Shown: positions 29,901-40,700 of the stretch, piece after piece
How positions within the stretch are numbered: position 1 is the first letter of the stretch
Layout: the number at the start of each line of letters is the position of its first letter
Source: Closterium sp. NIES-65
Taxonomy: Eukaryota > Streptophyta > Zygnematophyceae > Desmidiales > Closteriaceae
Assembly: GCA_948144175.1 (NCBI GenBank)
Contig: CANXME010001258.1
Location: forward strand, 1,783,001 to 1,847,000
Reading direction: 5' to 3'
Length of the DNA: 64,000 bases
Translations under genes and position numbers: made by a program
Notes under the pieces: model-generated
The model's database searches: none
The model's input: the letters and a program-made list of their open reading frames with translations, nothing else
Told to the model about the DNA's origin: nothing

Positions 29901-31756
29901 AAAATTGTCGCCACTACTGCCGCTGGTGAAACTGACATACGGTAACCCGTCGAAATTATTCGTCGACGCGAATTTTGGATCGGACCCACTGATCAGCGAA
30001 CGGGGCGTGCGCCAAGGGGACCCACTTGGCCCACTACTGTTTGCGGCAGGTATGCACACTACACTCCGCGACACTGCTGCAGCACACCCCCAGGTGCTGT
30101 GTCTGGCATACGCCGACGACGTCACATTCCTGGGGGAGGCGACGGCTACTGTAGCAGCCTTCAACCATTTCACCGAGCAGCTGGCACACCTGGGGTTACG
30201 GCATAATGCGCAGAAATGCGCAGCTTGGAGCACACAAGCAGCAGTAAAGGATTTGCTGCCGCACGACGTACCATTCTCCCAGGATGGTGTTCGCTTGCTC
30301 GGAAGCTTTGTGGGGCCTGACAGTGGGGCGTCACAGTTCCTGTCGGGTCAGCTGGAGGAGATGGCCAAACCCCTGCCACTGCTCGAGAAAGCCGACCCGC
30401 AGGTAGCCTCGTTATTACTCACCCGCTGCATTTCGAGGCGTGTGGCATACCTTACCAGAACAACACCGCTCTCCCTTTTGCCGCGAGAAACCTGGAGCCA
30501 GTGGGGGACAGACCTGCTAGCGGCCCTACTCACAGCATGCCACCTTCGCGTCCCCACCTGCCGTACCGAGCAAGCACGTGTCTGGGCGCAGGCGTCCCTG
30601 CCGCCGTCTTTGGGAGGGATAGGCATTACTGACCCGCTGGTCGAGGGTGTTTTCGGGTTCGCAGCGAGCTTCACGCAGGCGGCGCTTTTCATCGCATCAC
30701 TAGACGGCGCTCCTGAGGGCGCGCTGGCGCAGGCGCGGGACCACATGCAGTTGCCTGCTGACACCACCACACCCCTTCACACGTGGCTGTCGGAGTGTGA
30801 AGCAGCGTTACCCGACGATGCGGCTGGAGCGAACCGATGTGAGGCTCCAGCACGCATTGGCGCTAAGGGTGCATGGGAGTAGATATGCGGCGCAGGTGCA
30901 GGCGACGAGGGAGATGGCGGTGAACCCCTTATGCGGACATACGCAGCGGATGTACTCAATGACGGGGTACGGGACTGGGGATTGGCTGACCGCTATCCCG
31001 ATTGCGGCCAACAGGAGGATAGGGCCCACTCACTTTTCCAATGCCGTACGTTTCCGGCTGGCCCTCCCCTTCTCCACGCCGAAGAATTGCGACTGTGCGG
31101 ACCACACGGAGATCACAGACCCCCGCCTCCCGAATCACCTTCTCCGCTGCGGCACGGGCAGGCATCGCATCAACACCCACAACGAGCTGCGCGATGCCTG
31201 TGTCAGCATGGCCCAGGACGCGGGTTTCATCGTTCACAGAGAATCCTCAGCGCACTGCCCCGTTGAGGAACAGACGGCAGATTTTACAATGACGGACAGA
31301 AGCAGTGGGGCCGTCTATGTATGTGATGTCACCATCACCGACCCCATCAGCACAAGGGACCCGGAGGCACAGAAGGGCAGGGGCTGGGCGGCCCGGGAGC
31401 AAGCGGACAAGAAAATCCAGCACTATGCCTCCCTACCAGAGACGGTGACCTTCCTCCCCCTGGCTGTGGACACCTATGGCTGCCCGTGTGCGGAGGTCCC
31501 AGCCTTTTTGAAGCTCTTAGCGGACACTGCAGCTCGGCGACACTTCAACGCCGACTCTAAATCGTTCTATGCTGCAAAGTTCCTGCACCAGTTCAGGCAG
31601 CGCTGGTCTGTGGCCCTGCAAAGGGCCCAATCTGTAGGCCTCCTGCTAAAGCTTGGGGAGGCGGCGGCGGTTGAGAACCCGCCGGTGGGAGGAATTGGGG
31701 ATGAGTTGCATCTAGGGGACTGCTTTGCAGTGATTGAGCCCCTCGTAGAGCTGTAG
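26904..31756 (+). pseudogene. RT and restriction-like endonuclease ORF of copy A, frame-broken
   Basis: Three pieces: 26904-28598, 28567-30882 and 30797-31756. The RT piece has D-I-S-N-A-F-N-S-I, R-Q-G-D-P-L-G-P-L-L-F and catalytic Y-A-D-D (residues 515-518 from 28567). The last piece carries the CxC-x13-H-x3-C finger and the nuclease (D-F-T-M-T-D ... C-D-V-T-I-T-D ... K-K-I-Q-H-Y). A 1-nt difference near 28588 and a deletion of about 23 nt near 30830, relative to B and C, separate them. Conservation of the plus frame is clear only from about 28275; before that the minus-strand ORF is the conserved one. Not functional as one protein. Confidence 0.85.
27019..28455 (-). CDS. Conserved antisense ORF of copy A (ORF1-like protein, 478 aa)
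   Basis: Starts M-V-I-A-G, ends G-A-H-R-L. Order: Pro/Ala-rich N-terminus; a basic SR segment, R-P-P-S-P-D-R-R-L-S-R-P-H then R-R-R-R-N-S-P-R-R; an RG segment (G-R-G-G-G-G-S-Y-R-P-P-V); a short helix A-D-L-Q-R-E-V-S-R; a Pro linker with P-P-V-P-P-V-A-G-V-E-F; and a Leu/Ala-rich C-terminal domain of about 150 residues with R-L-A-E-S-L-H-A-L-L-L-I-Q-V-L-A. Intact in A, B and C. In 27 codons compared with B (antisense of about 27307-27387), 16 differ and 14 are synonymous. Function unknown; the basic, low-complexity half suggests an RNA-binding chaperone like ORF1 proteins of other non-LTR elements. No known fold recognised. Confidence 0.75.
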   Translation of the reverse strand: MVIAGVTDYSPMRVGAASVVLERPSSASGARTEATGSPPLSVLPPGLVAAEKTPPLVSARPLVVNGVEPSAPMVAPPAPPVAPSPPVLPVPAVPLAASAPAGGVAAHPVPGPGVPAAPAGAVPGVPMLASASSSPAVSATTGGPPSVVALPSADQSPPVPPPAAPVVPPSRPPSPDRRLSRPHSPAPPQERETSRRRRNSPRRYQQQAQWPTHSGGSRGWRGPTGRGGGGSYRPPVTLADLQREVSREVSRAVRQGRAAPGQSNSRQAAPEPVAPRSPVHHVAPPPAVAPLPHVPAPSVPYPSVATPATGSRLHLPPVPPVAGVEFVAAGSGADAAPNAADASLRFLAAALLPPQTRVPETTLGQLHRLAESLHALLLIQVLAHSSLPAVPPESFRSHLRDPCLDAADQLAELLAPVLAAPAEGGAAAAGQLGEAVRSLKRHLRAGSGAAAIGASTIVVRELWRSLTGILHALGAHRL

Positions 31757-31846
31757 ATTGGCGAGGTTTGCAACCGGCATGCTTGTTATCTAGGCCACTA
31801 TAACTTGCCTGCCTGTACTTGACTGCTATATCAATAAAAGGACCAT

Positions 31847-31847
<1 letters not shown>
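31757..31847 (+). other. 3' UTR and terminus of copy A
   Basis: Contains AATAAA and ends GGACCATT before (AG)n. The terminus is shared with B (GGACCATT at 37257-37264) and C (42547-42554). Confidence 0.7.

Positions 31848-31932
<85 letters not shown>
31848..31932. repeat. (GA)n junction between copies A and B
   Basis: About 85 bp of (AG)n joining the 3' end of A to the 5' unit of B. Confidence 0.95.
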
Positions 31933-31935
<3 letters not shown>

Positions 31936-32176
31936 AGTCCTTAGCCTCTCCAGCCACCTCCAGCCTAGTATAAAGGCCCTAGGATCTGTTCCTAGTGCCT
32001 CATTATTCGTTTCATAGTTCGTGTGCCCTCCTAACCGAGCGGGAGAGAGAGGAGAGAGAGAGAGAGACCTAGTCCTTAGCCTCTCCAGCCACCTCCAGCC
32101 TAGTATAAAGGCCCTAGGATCTGTTCCTAGTGCCTCATTATTCGTTTCATAGTTCGTGTGCCCTCCTAACCGAGCG
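31933..32176 (+). promoter_or_regulatory. Duplicated 5' promoter-like unit of copy B
   Basis: Two apparently identical 109-bp units (31933-32041 and 32068-32176), each ending CCTAACCGAGCG, separated by GA-rich DNA. Each has TATAAAG (31969-31975, 32104-32110). Only the second continues into the hairpins. Confidence 0.65.
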
Positions 32177-32232
32177 GCTCGCGCCGGCCGCCTTCGGCGG
32201 CCGACGCTCGATAGCGCGGCCTTCGGCCGCGC
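32171..32232 (+). ncRNA. Structured 5' region of copy B: two strong hairpins
   Basis: Hairpins at 32186-32202 and 32214-32232 match those of copy A; only the linker differs (ATA instead of ATT). Confidence 0.6.
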
Positions 32233-32318
32233 GTGAAGGGCGGCAAGGAAAACAGCAACATAAGCAACTATAGGAAAATACACAAGCATGTTTCACTCCA
32301 CAGAGTCCTAAGAGATAC

Positions 32319-35300
32319 ATGGAGCAAGAGGAGCCCGCAACCAGCAGCGGTGAGCTCCAGGGGCACGCGGCCGCCACATGCCGTCCACGTCAAGCAGTGC
32401 AAGCTGCCCCAACAGTGCAAGAAGAGCCCGCGCCTACAGGCGGTGAGCTCCAAGGGCATGGAGAATGCCCGTCAGGGAGCGCCACAGCTCCCGGACCACA
32501 ATTGTGCTTGCGCCGATCGCCGCGGCACCAGATCCAGCGCGCAAGTGCCTCCTCAGGCCCCGGACAGCATCGTCAAGCTGTCCCGCAGCAGCAGCGCCTC
32601 CCTCCGCGGGCTCAGCCAACACGGGTGCCAACAGCGTCGCGAGCTGGTCTGCCGCGTCCAAGCACGTGTCACGCTGGCGGCCGCGGAACGTCTCCTCAGG
32701 AATCACGGGGAGAGACGAGTGAGCAAGAACCTGGATCAGCAGCAACGCGTGGAGGCTCTCCGCCAGTCGGTGGAGCTGGCCAAGAGTTGCTGCCGGAACT
32801 CGCGTCTGCGGAGGCTGCAGCGCCTCGGACAGAAATAGCAGCGGCGCATCAGCAGCAGCGAGGTGCGAACGCAGAGCCGCAGTGCCATCCCCAGCGGCAA
32901 CAAACTCCACCCCCGAAACAGGCGGAACCGGGGGCAACTGCAGGCGTGACCCAGGAGCAGGCGCCGAGACGGAAGGAGACGGAGTAGACGGGACGAGGAC
33001 AGAGGAAGGAAGTAGACCGGTCGGCGGAGGGACGGCAGGAGACACAGGCGGACGAGGAGCCTCGGGAGCCGGCGCAGCCCGCGACGAACTGCTCTGGCCT
33101 TGCGCCGCCCTCTCCTCGCGAACGGCCCGGGACACCTCCCGCTGAAGATCGGCCATCGTCACCGGCGGGCGGTACCCCCCACCACCACCGCGCCCGCGGG
33201 GACCCCTCCAGTCCCCTTGACCACCGGGCCGAGCAGGCCAGCGAGGCCGCTCCTGGTACCGCCGGGGAGAGTCACGACGGCGACGAGATGACTTGCGTTC
33301 CTGAGGAGGCGAGGGGGAATGAGGGCGAGACGATCGGCAATCCGGCGACGGAAGACGAGACGGCTGCGCTGCAAGGGCCGCCTGTAGTTGAGCAGGTGCC
33401 GCCGGTTTCGCGCCAGGAGGAGCAACCACCGGAGCAGGGGAGACAGTGGTGGAGGACACCGCCCTCGGGGAAGAAGAAGACGGCGGCGCAGACACGCCGG
33501 GAACAGACACGGCCGGGACAACGACCGTGCCAAGTGCAGGGGCAGGCATTGCAGCAGCCACCCCAGCAGACAGAGAAGCCTCCGCTGCCACCACGAGGGC
33601 AGGGAGCACGGGAGCCGCAGGCGGAGCAGACGGGCCAGCCGCTACCACGCCTTGCGGAGCCACGGGTGCGTGGAGAGGAGTCCTTTCAGAGACTGTTGTC
33701 CCGGCGTTCGGAGCAGGCGGTAGAGGGGGTTTCGTCGCCGTGGTCCCCTTTTCGAGTCCCGACTGAGGCCTTGCGACAACAGCCGACCAGGCGACAACGC
33801 GCTCTGGCGACGGCTCATCAGCTCCGGCAATCACCACCATCTCGGACGCGAGGAGCACGCGGGACGAACCACGTAGCAGGAAGCGGAGTCGGCGGGGGCC
33901 CAGAGAACGGATACCAAGCAGCAGCACGTGTGGCTTTAAACAACCTACAATCAGCAGACGAAGACGACGAGAGAATGGACCCCTCTTATAGGAGAGACGC
34001 CACGCCGGATAGCGAGGATGAAGGGGAGGAGGAAAGGGACGAGATGAGGGTGAGCTCTGGGAGAAGAGAAGCCGGGGCCAGGATAGCACGAGCACAACCG
34101 CTCCAGGAGGCACGCACGCCGCACGATGCTGATCGGATGGTAGAGCCTCCAACATTCGCCTCACCAGCGGGACCGAGTCAGGCCCGGCGAAATCGGGCCG
34201 CGAGTAGGGGGGCTGCACCACGTCAGGCCGCTTCGGCCCCCCGCTATTTTTCGTCTGAGGAACTGGCGAAGCGAACAGACCTGTTCGCTGCGGTAGGGGA
34301 TTGGGATGTCGCAGCTTTGAGCGATAGTCGTCAGCCCCCGCTGTCGCGGCGCTTACCGCCAAACCTGTGTCAGCTGTTCTCGCTAGTGTTACTGACGCCG
34401 TTACAGCATCTCTCCCGAAACCCGGAGTCGGAAACAGGTTGGCGTCTGTTGCTATTTCTCCCGCGCCTGACCCTTCGCCAAACCTCGCCGCAACGACCGG
34501 ACTGGCCGAAAGTCAAGGCCCGGCTGCGAGCCTTCCAACGTGGCGAATGGGAGCAACTGTACCTGGACACGATTGCTGCAGTCAACGCGCCACCCCCGCC
34601 CCGGCACAGGCCAGACGTGACGGGAGTAATCAAACGGGCCGAAGGGCTGGCGAAACGTGGCAGCCTACGACGAGCCGTTCTTGCATTGGAGTCAACGCCT
34701 GTCTGCACGCCCAGCCCCGAAATCTTGGATGAACTGCGCCAGAAGCACCCACCAGCTGTCGACGAAGAGGTGATCTGGTCGACACCGGAGAAGTCAACGA
34801 TTTCCATCACCCACGCGGATTTCGCTAAGCTGTTGGGCAGGTGCGAAAATGGAGTTGGAGCTGGGCCGTCGGGAATGACATTTGAGCATTTGCGCGACTC
34901 GGCGATAACAAATGCGCTGGTCAGCACCCATCTGCACGCCCTGGTTAACACAATTCTGGGAGGCAATTTGCCAGACACGGTGGCGAATTTGTTAACCGCG
35001 TCGCGCCTCATTGCCTTGGCCAAACCAGGGGGGGGCGCTCGGCCAATCGCGATTGGCGAATGCCTGACGAGGCTAGCAGCCAAGGCAGCCCTGCTGGCAA
35101 TGGGGGAAGCAGCTCGCGAATTCTTCCTTCCTCTACAGTACGGCGTGGCAGTGCCAGGTGGCGCCGAGACACTGATCCACGCGGCCAGGGCTTTCTTGGA
35201 CGCTCGCCCCGACAGCCTCGTGCTGCAAGCAGACATCAGGAACGCATTCAACAGTATCTCGCGAAAAGCCATCGCCACCGCGTTACAAACCCCCACCCTC

Positions 35301-37172
35301 TCGCCGCTGCTGCCGCTCGTCAAGTTCACGTACGGTAACCCATCGCAGCTGATCCTAGATGCAACCTTCGATTCCGAACCACTGCGAAGCGAACGCGGTG
35401 TTCGCCAGGGGGACCCACTAGGCCCGCTGCTATTTGCAGCTGGAATACATGCCACGCTTTGCGATACGGCGGACACACACCCCGGGGTACTGTGTTTGGC
35501 GTATGCGGATGACGTGACGTTCATCGGGGAACAAAGAGACACTGTAGCAGCATTTTCGTACTTCACCGACAAATTGTCACTCCTGGGGCTTGAGCACAAC
35601 CCACGAAAATGTGCTGCGTGGAGCTCCAGTACGATACAAGCACCGCACTTACCCCCCGGAGTGCCGTTTTCAAACGACGGCGTCCAGCTACTGGGCAGTT
35701 TCCTTGGACCGGACGACGACGCCGCTTCTTTTCTGGCGGAGCAGTTGGCTGACATGGCGAAGCCGTTGAGGCTCATCGAACGAACGGATCCCCAGGTCGC
35801 ATCACTACTTATCACGCGATGCATATCGAGGCGTGTCGCGTACTTGACCCGGACGACGCCCCTGAATCTTCTACCCCGCGACAAATGGAGCCAGTGGGGC
35901 ATGGACCTCCTCACCACGCTCCTTACCGCCTGCGACATCCGCATGCCGACCAGCCATTCGGAGCAGACGAGGGTTTGGGAGCAAGCGTCACTGCCGCCGT
36001 CATTAGGAGGGCTAGGCATCACGAACCCCTTGATTGAGGGGGTCTACGGTTTCGCCGCGAGCTTCACCCAGGCGGCGCTGTTTCTCAACGACCTCACGCT
36101 GTGCGATGGGAATGCACTGAAGCAGGCACGGGACCACATGCTCATACCGCGGGATACCAGCACGCGCCTTCACGTTTGGGTGAAGGGGTGCGAGGAAGCG
36201 CTGCCGACAGACGCCCGGGAGATACTGGAAAAGGAGCGGTTGGAGCGATCGGACATACGTCTCCAACACGTCCTCGGGCTGCAAGTGCACGGCAGCAGAT
36301 ATGCCGTACAGGTCCAGGCAACCAGGCACATGCGATTGAACCCACTCTCCGGCCACACTCAGCGCATGTTTTCGCTGACGGGGTACGGCACCGGTGATTG
36401 GCTGACCGCGATACCTATCGAAGCGACTAGGCGGATGGGCCCCGTCCACTTCGCTAACTCCATCAAATTCCGCCTAGCTCTCCCCTTCTCGACTCCTAAG
36501 AATTGTGACTGCGCGGACAAAACGGCTATCACTGACCCCCGTCTGCCGAACCATCTCCTGCGCTGCGGTTTGGGCAAACACCGCATTAACAATCACAACG
36601 AGCTGCGGGATGCATGCATCAGCATGGCGCAGCACGCAGGTTTCATTGTCCACAGCGAGTCGGCCGCTCATTGCCCCATCGAGGAACAAACCGCCGACTT
36701 CACCATGACGGATCGTAGCAGTGGGGCGGTATATGTGTGTGATGTCACTATCACGGATCCCATAAGCACGAGGGACCCAGAGGCGCAGAAAGGCAGGGGA
36801 TGGGCGGCACGGGAACAAGCGGATAAGAAGATCCAGCACTACGCCAACCGGCCGGAGACGGTTGGCTTTTTCCCTCTGGCGGTCGACACCTATGGCTGCC
36901 CATGCGCGGAAGTACCCACCTTCCTGAAGCTGTTGGCAGATACGGCGGCTCGGCGGCACTTCAACGCCGACTCAAAATCATACTATGCCGCAAAGTTTCT
37001 ACATCAGTTTCGACAAAGATGGTCGGTGGCCCTTCAAAGGGCCCAATCTGTGGGCCTCCTGATGAAGATGGGCGAGGCGGCTGCTGCTGAGAACCCACCT
37101 GTGGGCGGCATTGGGCAGGAGTTGCACCTTGGAGATTGTTTTGCAGTGATAGAGCCCCTCCTAGACCTTTAG
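32319..37172 (+). pseudogene. RT and restriction-like endonuclease ORF of copy B, one in-frame TAG
   Basis: Open from 32319 except TAG at 32985-32987; the long uninterrupted part from ATG 33288 is 1294 codons. RT catalytic Y-A-D-D at residues 739-742 of that part; C-terminal finger (N-C-D-C-A-D ... N-H-L-L-R-C) and nuclease residues as in C. The TAG lies where the antisense ORF is conserved and does not damage it, so the plus-frame N-terminus may not be coding at all. If the real start is downstream of 33840, for example ATG 33975 before D-P-S-Y-R-R, this copy has an intact enzyme. Confidence 0.8.
32434..33840 (-). CDS. Conserved antisense ORF of copy B (ORF1-like protein, about 468 aa)
   Basis: Start chosen at M-V-V-I-A-G (33840-33838), the position conserved in A and C; the frame is open further upstream to 34362, but that part has no counterpart. 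SR segment (S-S-R-R-R-R-D-S-P-R-R), RG segment, V-T-M-A-D-L-Q-R-E-V-S-R, P-P-V-P-P-V-S-G-V-E-F, and the Leu-rich C-terminal domain ending G-A-H-R-L. The P-P-V-P-P-V-x-G-V-E-F block is encoded with mostly different third bases in A, B and C. Role as for copy A, inferred only. Confidence 0.75.
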   Translation of the reverse strand: MVVIAGADEPSPERVVAWSAVVARPQSGLEKGTTATKPPLPPAPNAGTTVSERTPLHAPVAPQGVVAAGPSAPPAAPVLPALVVAAEASLSAGVAAAMPAPALGTVVVPAVSVPGVSAPPSSSSPRAVSSTTVSPAPVVAPPGAKPAAPAQLQAALAAQPSRLPSPDCRSSRPHSPSPPQERKSSRRRRDSPRRYQERPRWPARPGGQGDWRGPRGRGGGGGYRPPVTMADLQREVSRAVREERAAQGQSSSSRAAPAPEAPRPPVSPAVPPPTGLLPSSVLVPSTPSPSVSAPAPGSRLQLPPVPPVSGVEFVAAGDGTAALRSHLAAADAPLLFLSEALQPPQTRVPAATLGQLHRLAESLHALLLIQVLAHSSLPVIPEETFRGRQRDTCLDAADQLATLLAPVLAEPAEGGAAAAGQLDDAVRGLRRHLRAGSGAAAIGASTIVVRELWRSLTGILHALGAHRL

Positions 37173-37264
37173 GGGGGGGGGTTTAGGGTAGGATTTGCCT
37201 TTGTTTGTATGCCTCTATACCCTGCATGCTTGTACCTGGCGGCCACATCAATACAAGGACCATT

Positions 37265-37296
<32 letters not shown>
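37265..37296. repeat. (GA)n junction between copies B and C
   Basis: About 32 bp GA-rich with one GG interruption. Confidence 0.93.
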
Positions 37297-37297
<1 letters not shown>

Positions 37298-37558
37298 GCC
37301 CTAGGAGCTAGCCCTTAGCCTCTCCAGCACTCTTCAGCCTAGTATATAGTGCTCCTCTGCAGCTAGTTCTCTTCATTGTTCGGTTTTCTTCTCAGTTGTT
37401 TCTCCTAACCGAGCGAGAGAGAGAGGAGAGAGAGAGAGAGGCCCTAGGAGCTAGCCCTTAGCCTCTCCAGCACTCTTCAGCCTAGTATATAGTGCTCCTC
37501 TGCAGCTAGTTCTCTTCATTGTTCGGTTTTCTTCTCAGTTGTTTCTCCTAACCGAGCG
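37297..37558 (+). promoter_or_regulatory. Duplicated 5' promoter-like unit of copy C
   Basis: Two apparently identical 119-bp units (37297-37415 and 37440-37558) ending CCTAACCGAGCG, with TATATAG at 37343-37349 and 37486-37492 and GA-rich DNA between. Their sequence differs clearly from the units of B. Confidence 0.65.
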
Positions 37559-37614
37559 GCTCGCGCCGGCCGCCTTCGGCGGCCGACGCTCGACAGCGCG
37601 GCCTTCGGCCGCGC
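37553..37614 (+). ncRNA. Structured 5' region of copy C: two strong hairpins
   Basis: Hairpins at 37568-37584 and 37596-37614, same arms as in A and B although the flanking 5' unit has diverged. Confidence 0.6.
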
Positions 37615-37708
37615 GTGGGGGAACGACAAGCACACAACACACAGAGTTACTAACAAGAGGCATACAAGGATGGCAAGCCCTACAGCGGCCTAGCCGCGCA
37701 AACCACTA

Positions 37709-40700
37709 ATGGCAGAGCCGGAGCCCGCGCCTACATGCGGTGAGCTCCAAGGGCGTGAAGAACGCCCGTCAGGGAGCGCCACAGCTCCCGGACCACAAGC
37801 GTGCTTGCGCCGATCGCAGCGGCTCCAGACCCAGCACGCAAATGGCGCCGCAAGCCGCGCACAGCCTCATCAAGCGGCCCCGCCGCCGCAACGCCTCCCT
37901 CGGCGGGCGCAGCCAGCACGGGCGCCAGCAGCCCTGCAAGCTGATCGGCGGCGTCCAGACAAGAGTCGCGGTGACGATCCAGGAACAACTCAGGGGGGGC
38001 CGCGGGGAGGGACGAGTGAGCAAGAACCTGTATCAAGAGCAGAGCGTGAAAGCTCTCTGCGAGACGGAAGAGCTGGCCGAGGGTCGCCTCCGGAACCCGG
38101 GCCTGAGGGGGTTGCAGCGCCTGCGCAAGGAACTGGAACGGCTCCACTACGGCAGGAGAAGCCGGGCCAACTGCCGTCACCGCTCCGCCTCCCACAGCCA
38201 CAAATTCTACTCCCGCCACGGGCGGGACTGGCGGCAGATGCAACCGCGACCCTGGAACGGGAGCAGTCGCAGCAGCAGCGGGAAGCGATGAGGCCGGAAC
38301 ACGGGATTGGACGAGTGCAGCAGGGGGCGGAACCTCATGAGGCGCCGCTTGACGCTGGGCGGCATGGGCGACGGCAACGTGCGAGCTGCCTTGTGTCTGA
38401 GCAGCCCTCTCTTCACGCATCGCGGTCGTTACCGCACGTTGCAGATCCGCCATCCTCACGGGCGGATCATACGACCCTCCCCCATTGCGACCACGAGAAC
38501 CCCACCAGCCGCCGCGACCGCCACGGTGAGCTTGCCACTGACCCGATTGCTGATTGCGCCGGGGAGAATTCCGCCGGCGCCGGGAGGACGCCCGATCCTG
38601 TTGGGGCGCTGGAGAATGAGGGCGAGATAGGCGACGGTCCGGCGAGGGAGGACGTGACTGCGACGTTGGTTGCGTCGGCTGAGCCACGGGAGGCGCAACG
38701 GGAGCAGACGGGTCCAATGCAGGGGACACAATCAATTGCGTCGGGCCGCCAGTGGTGGCGGACGTCGGCTGCGGGGACGAGGCAGGCACAGAAGTCTGCG
38801 GCTTGGGGCCCGAAGCGGGGGGCCCAACGGGAGCAGGAGCCGGGAGCGCGGCGGCAGACCCTGACGGGCCATCGGGCGAAGCCTGGGGAGCAGTTGGCGT
38901 GGACGGAGCGGATTTCCCAGCAGCAGCAAGAGCCACAGACTGAGCGGCAGCTGCGGCAAGGGGAGCCTCGGGTTCGGGGTGAGGAGGCTTTTCAGCGGAT
39001 GTTGTCGAGGGCTTCGGAGCCGGAGCCACCGGGGGCTTCTTCGCCGTGGTCGCCTTTCCGGCCTCAGACTGAGGCTTGGCGACCACTGCCGACCAGGCGG
39101 CAGCGCGCTCTGGCGACGGCTCGGGAGCTCCAGCAATCACCATCACGAGGTAGTGCAGCACGGGAAGAAAGGAGGCAGACGGTTAGCGGAACTGGCGGAG
39201 GGCCTGAGAATGGGTTTCAGGCTGCGGGACGTCGGGCTTTAATTGCTTTGGTAGCGGCTAATACAGAAGGGGACAGAAATGACCCCTCTTATACTACGGG
39301 AGTGGAGCCAGACAGCGAAAACGAGGAAGAAAGAGACGGAGCGGAGGCAACGAGAGTAGGGACAGGGAGGAGAAGACCTGAGACAGCCAATTTACCCACA
39401 GTGGGAACAGAAAGGCGTGCAGGGCCATTGGATGCCGATCGGACGGATGAGAATCCAACTCGGCAGCAGTCAACGCCACCGAGTCGCGCACGCAGACATC
39501 GAAACGCTTCCCTCCACCCAGTGTCAGGATTGGCCCCGCAGCGCCCGCGCTATTTTTCGCCAGTGGAGCTAGCGGAGATGGGGGATAAATTCGCCGACAT
39601 AGCGAACTGGGACATCTCCGCCCTCTGCGATAGTCGCCAACCGCTGCTGTCAAGACGATTACCGCCTAACCTGTGCCAGTTATTCTCGCTGACACTCCTG
39701 ACCCCGCTACTTCACCTTTCGCGAAACCCTGACTCCGAAGCGGGTTGGACGCTGCTTCTCTTCCTCCCGCGTCTGACCCTTCGCCAGGCTTCGCCAAAGC
39801 ACCCAAATTGGCCACAAATCAAGGCCCGTCTTCGGGCATTCCAGCGAGGCGAGTGGTCACAGCTCTACCAGGAGGCGATAAACGCGGTCAACGCCCCTCC
39901 GCCCCCACGTCACCAACCCGATGTGACAGGTGTCCTGAGCAGAGCCGAGGGGTTGGCGAAACGTGGCAGTCTGCGTCGAGCCGTGTTGACGCTCGAGTCA
40001 ACACCCGTCTGTACACCGAGCCCAGAAATTCTAGACGAGCTGCGACAAAAGCATCCACCGGCGGGAGACGACCAGCTGACCTGGCAGTCAGCCGATGCTA
40101 AGCCCCTGTGCATTTCCCACGCAGAATTTGCGAAGCTCCTTGGGAGATGCGAGAATGGTGTTGGTGCCGGACCGTCTGGCACAACATTTGAGCACCTGCG
40201 CGACGCGGCAATAACCAATGCATCCGTCAGCACCCATCTGCACGCCCTCGTGAATACAATTCTGGGGGGCAACCTCCCAGCTTCGGTTGTGGACCTGCTT
40301 ACTGCGTCCAGACTCATCGCCCTGGCCAAACCTGGGGGGGGGGTCCGACCAATCGCTATCGGAGAATGCCTGACTCGGCTGGCTGCCAAAGTTGCGCTGT
40401 TGGTCATGGGGGAGGCTGCACGTGACTTCTTCCTACCCCTACAGTTCGGAGTGGCGGTGCCTGGTGGGGCGGAAGCGATAATTCACGCCGCCCGAACGTA
40501 CGTGGACTGCCACCCAAACAGCCTGGTACTACAGACCGACATTGCGAATGCTTTCAACAGCATTTCGCGACAATCCATCGCAGCGGCATTACAGGAGCCA
40601 ACTCTATCGCCACTACTCCCACTGGTTCGACTGACCTACGGTAACCCGTCGCGACTCTACATGGACTCGACCTTCGCGAGCGGACCCCTACGCAGCGAAC

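Larger units (their letters stand above)
26643..31847 (+). mobile_element. Non-LTR retrotransposon copy A, RLE-type, in (GA)n
   Basis: About 5.2 kb. 5' unit with TATAAAG, hairpin pair, minus-strand ORF 27019-28455, plus-strand RT/nuclease ORF with two frame breaks, short 3' UTR with AATAAA, terminus GGACCATT followed by (AG)n. No LTR and no poly(A) tail. Same order in copies B and C, all head to tail. Confidence 0.9.
31933..37264 (+). mobile_element. Non-LTR retrotransposon copy B, RLE-type, in (GA)n
   Basis: About 5.3 kb with the same layout as A, but with the 5' unit present twice. The plus-strand ORF has a single in-frame TAG; the antisense ORF is intact. 3' terminus GGACCATT followed by (AG)n. 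Confidence 0.9.

Noticed and set aside
32319..32987. Plus-strand N-terminal ORF of copy B as an independent ORF1 gene
   Set aside because: Its sequence drifts freely between copies while the antisense frame is conserved, so it is more likely a by-product of the antisense gene's composition.
33841..34362. N-terminal extension of the copy B antisense ORF
   Set aside because: No counterpart in A or C and it lies over the conserved plus-strand RT ORF; start placed at the shared M-V-V-I-A-G instead.
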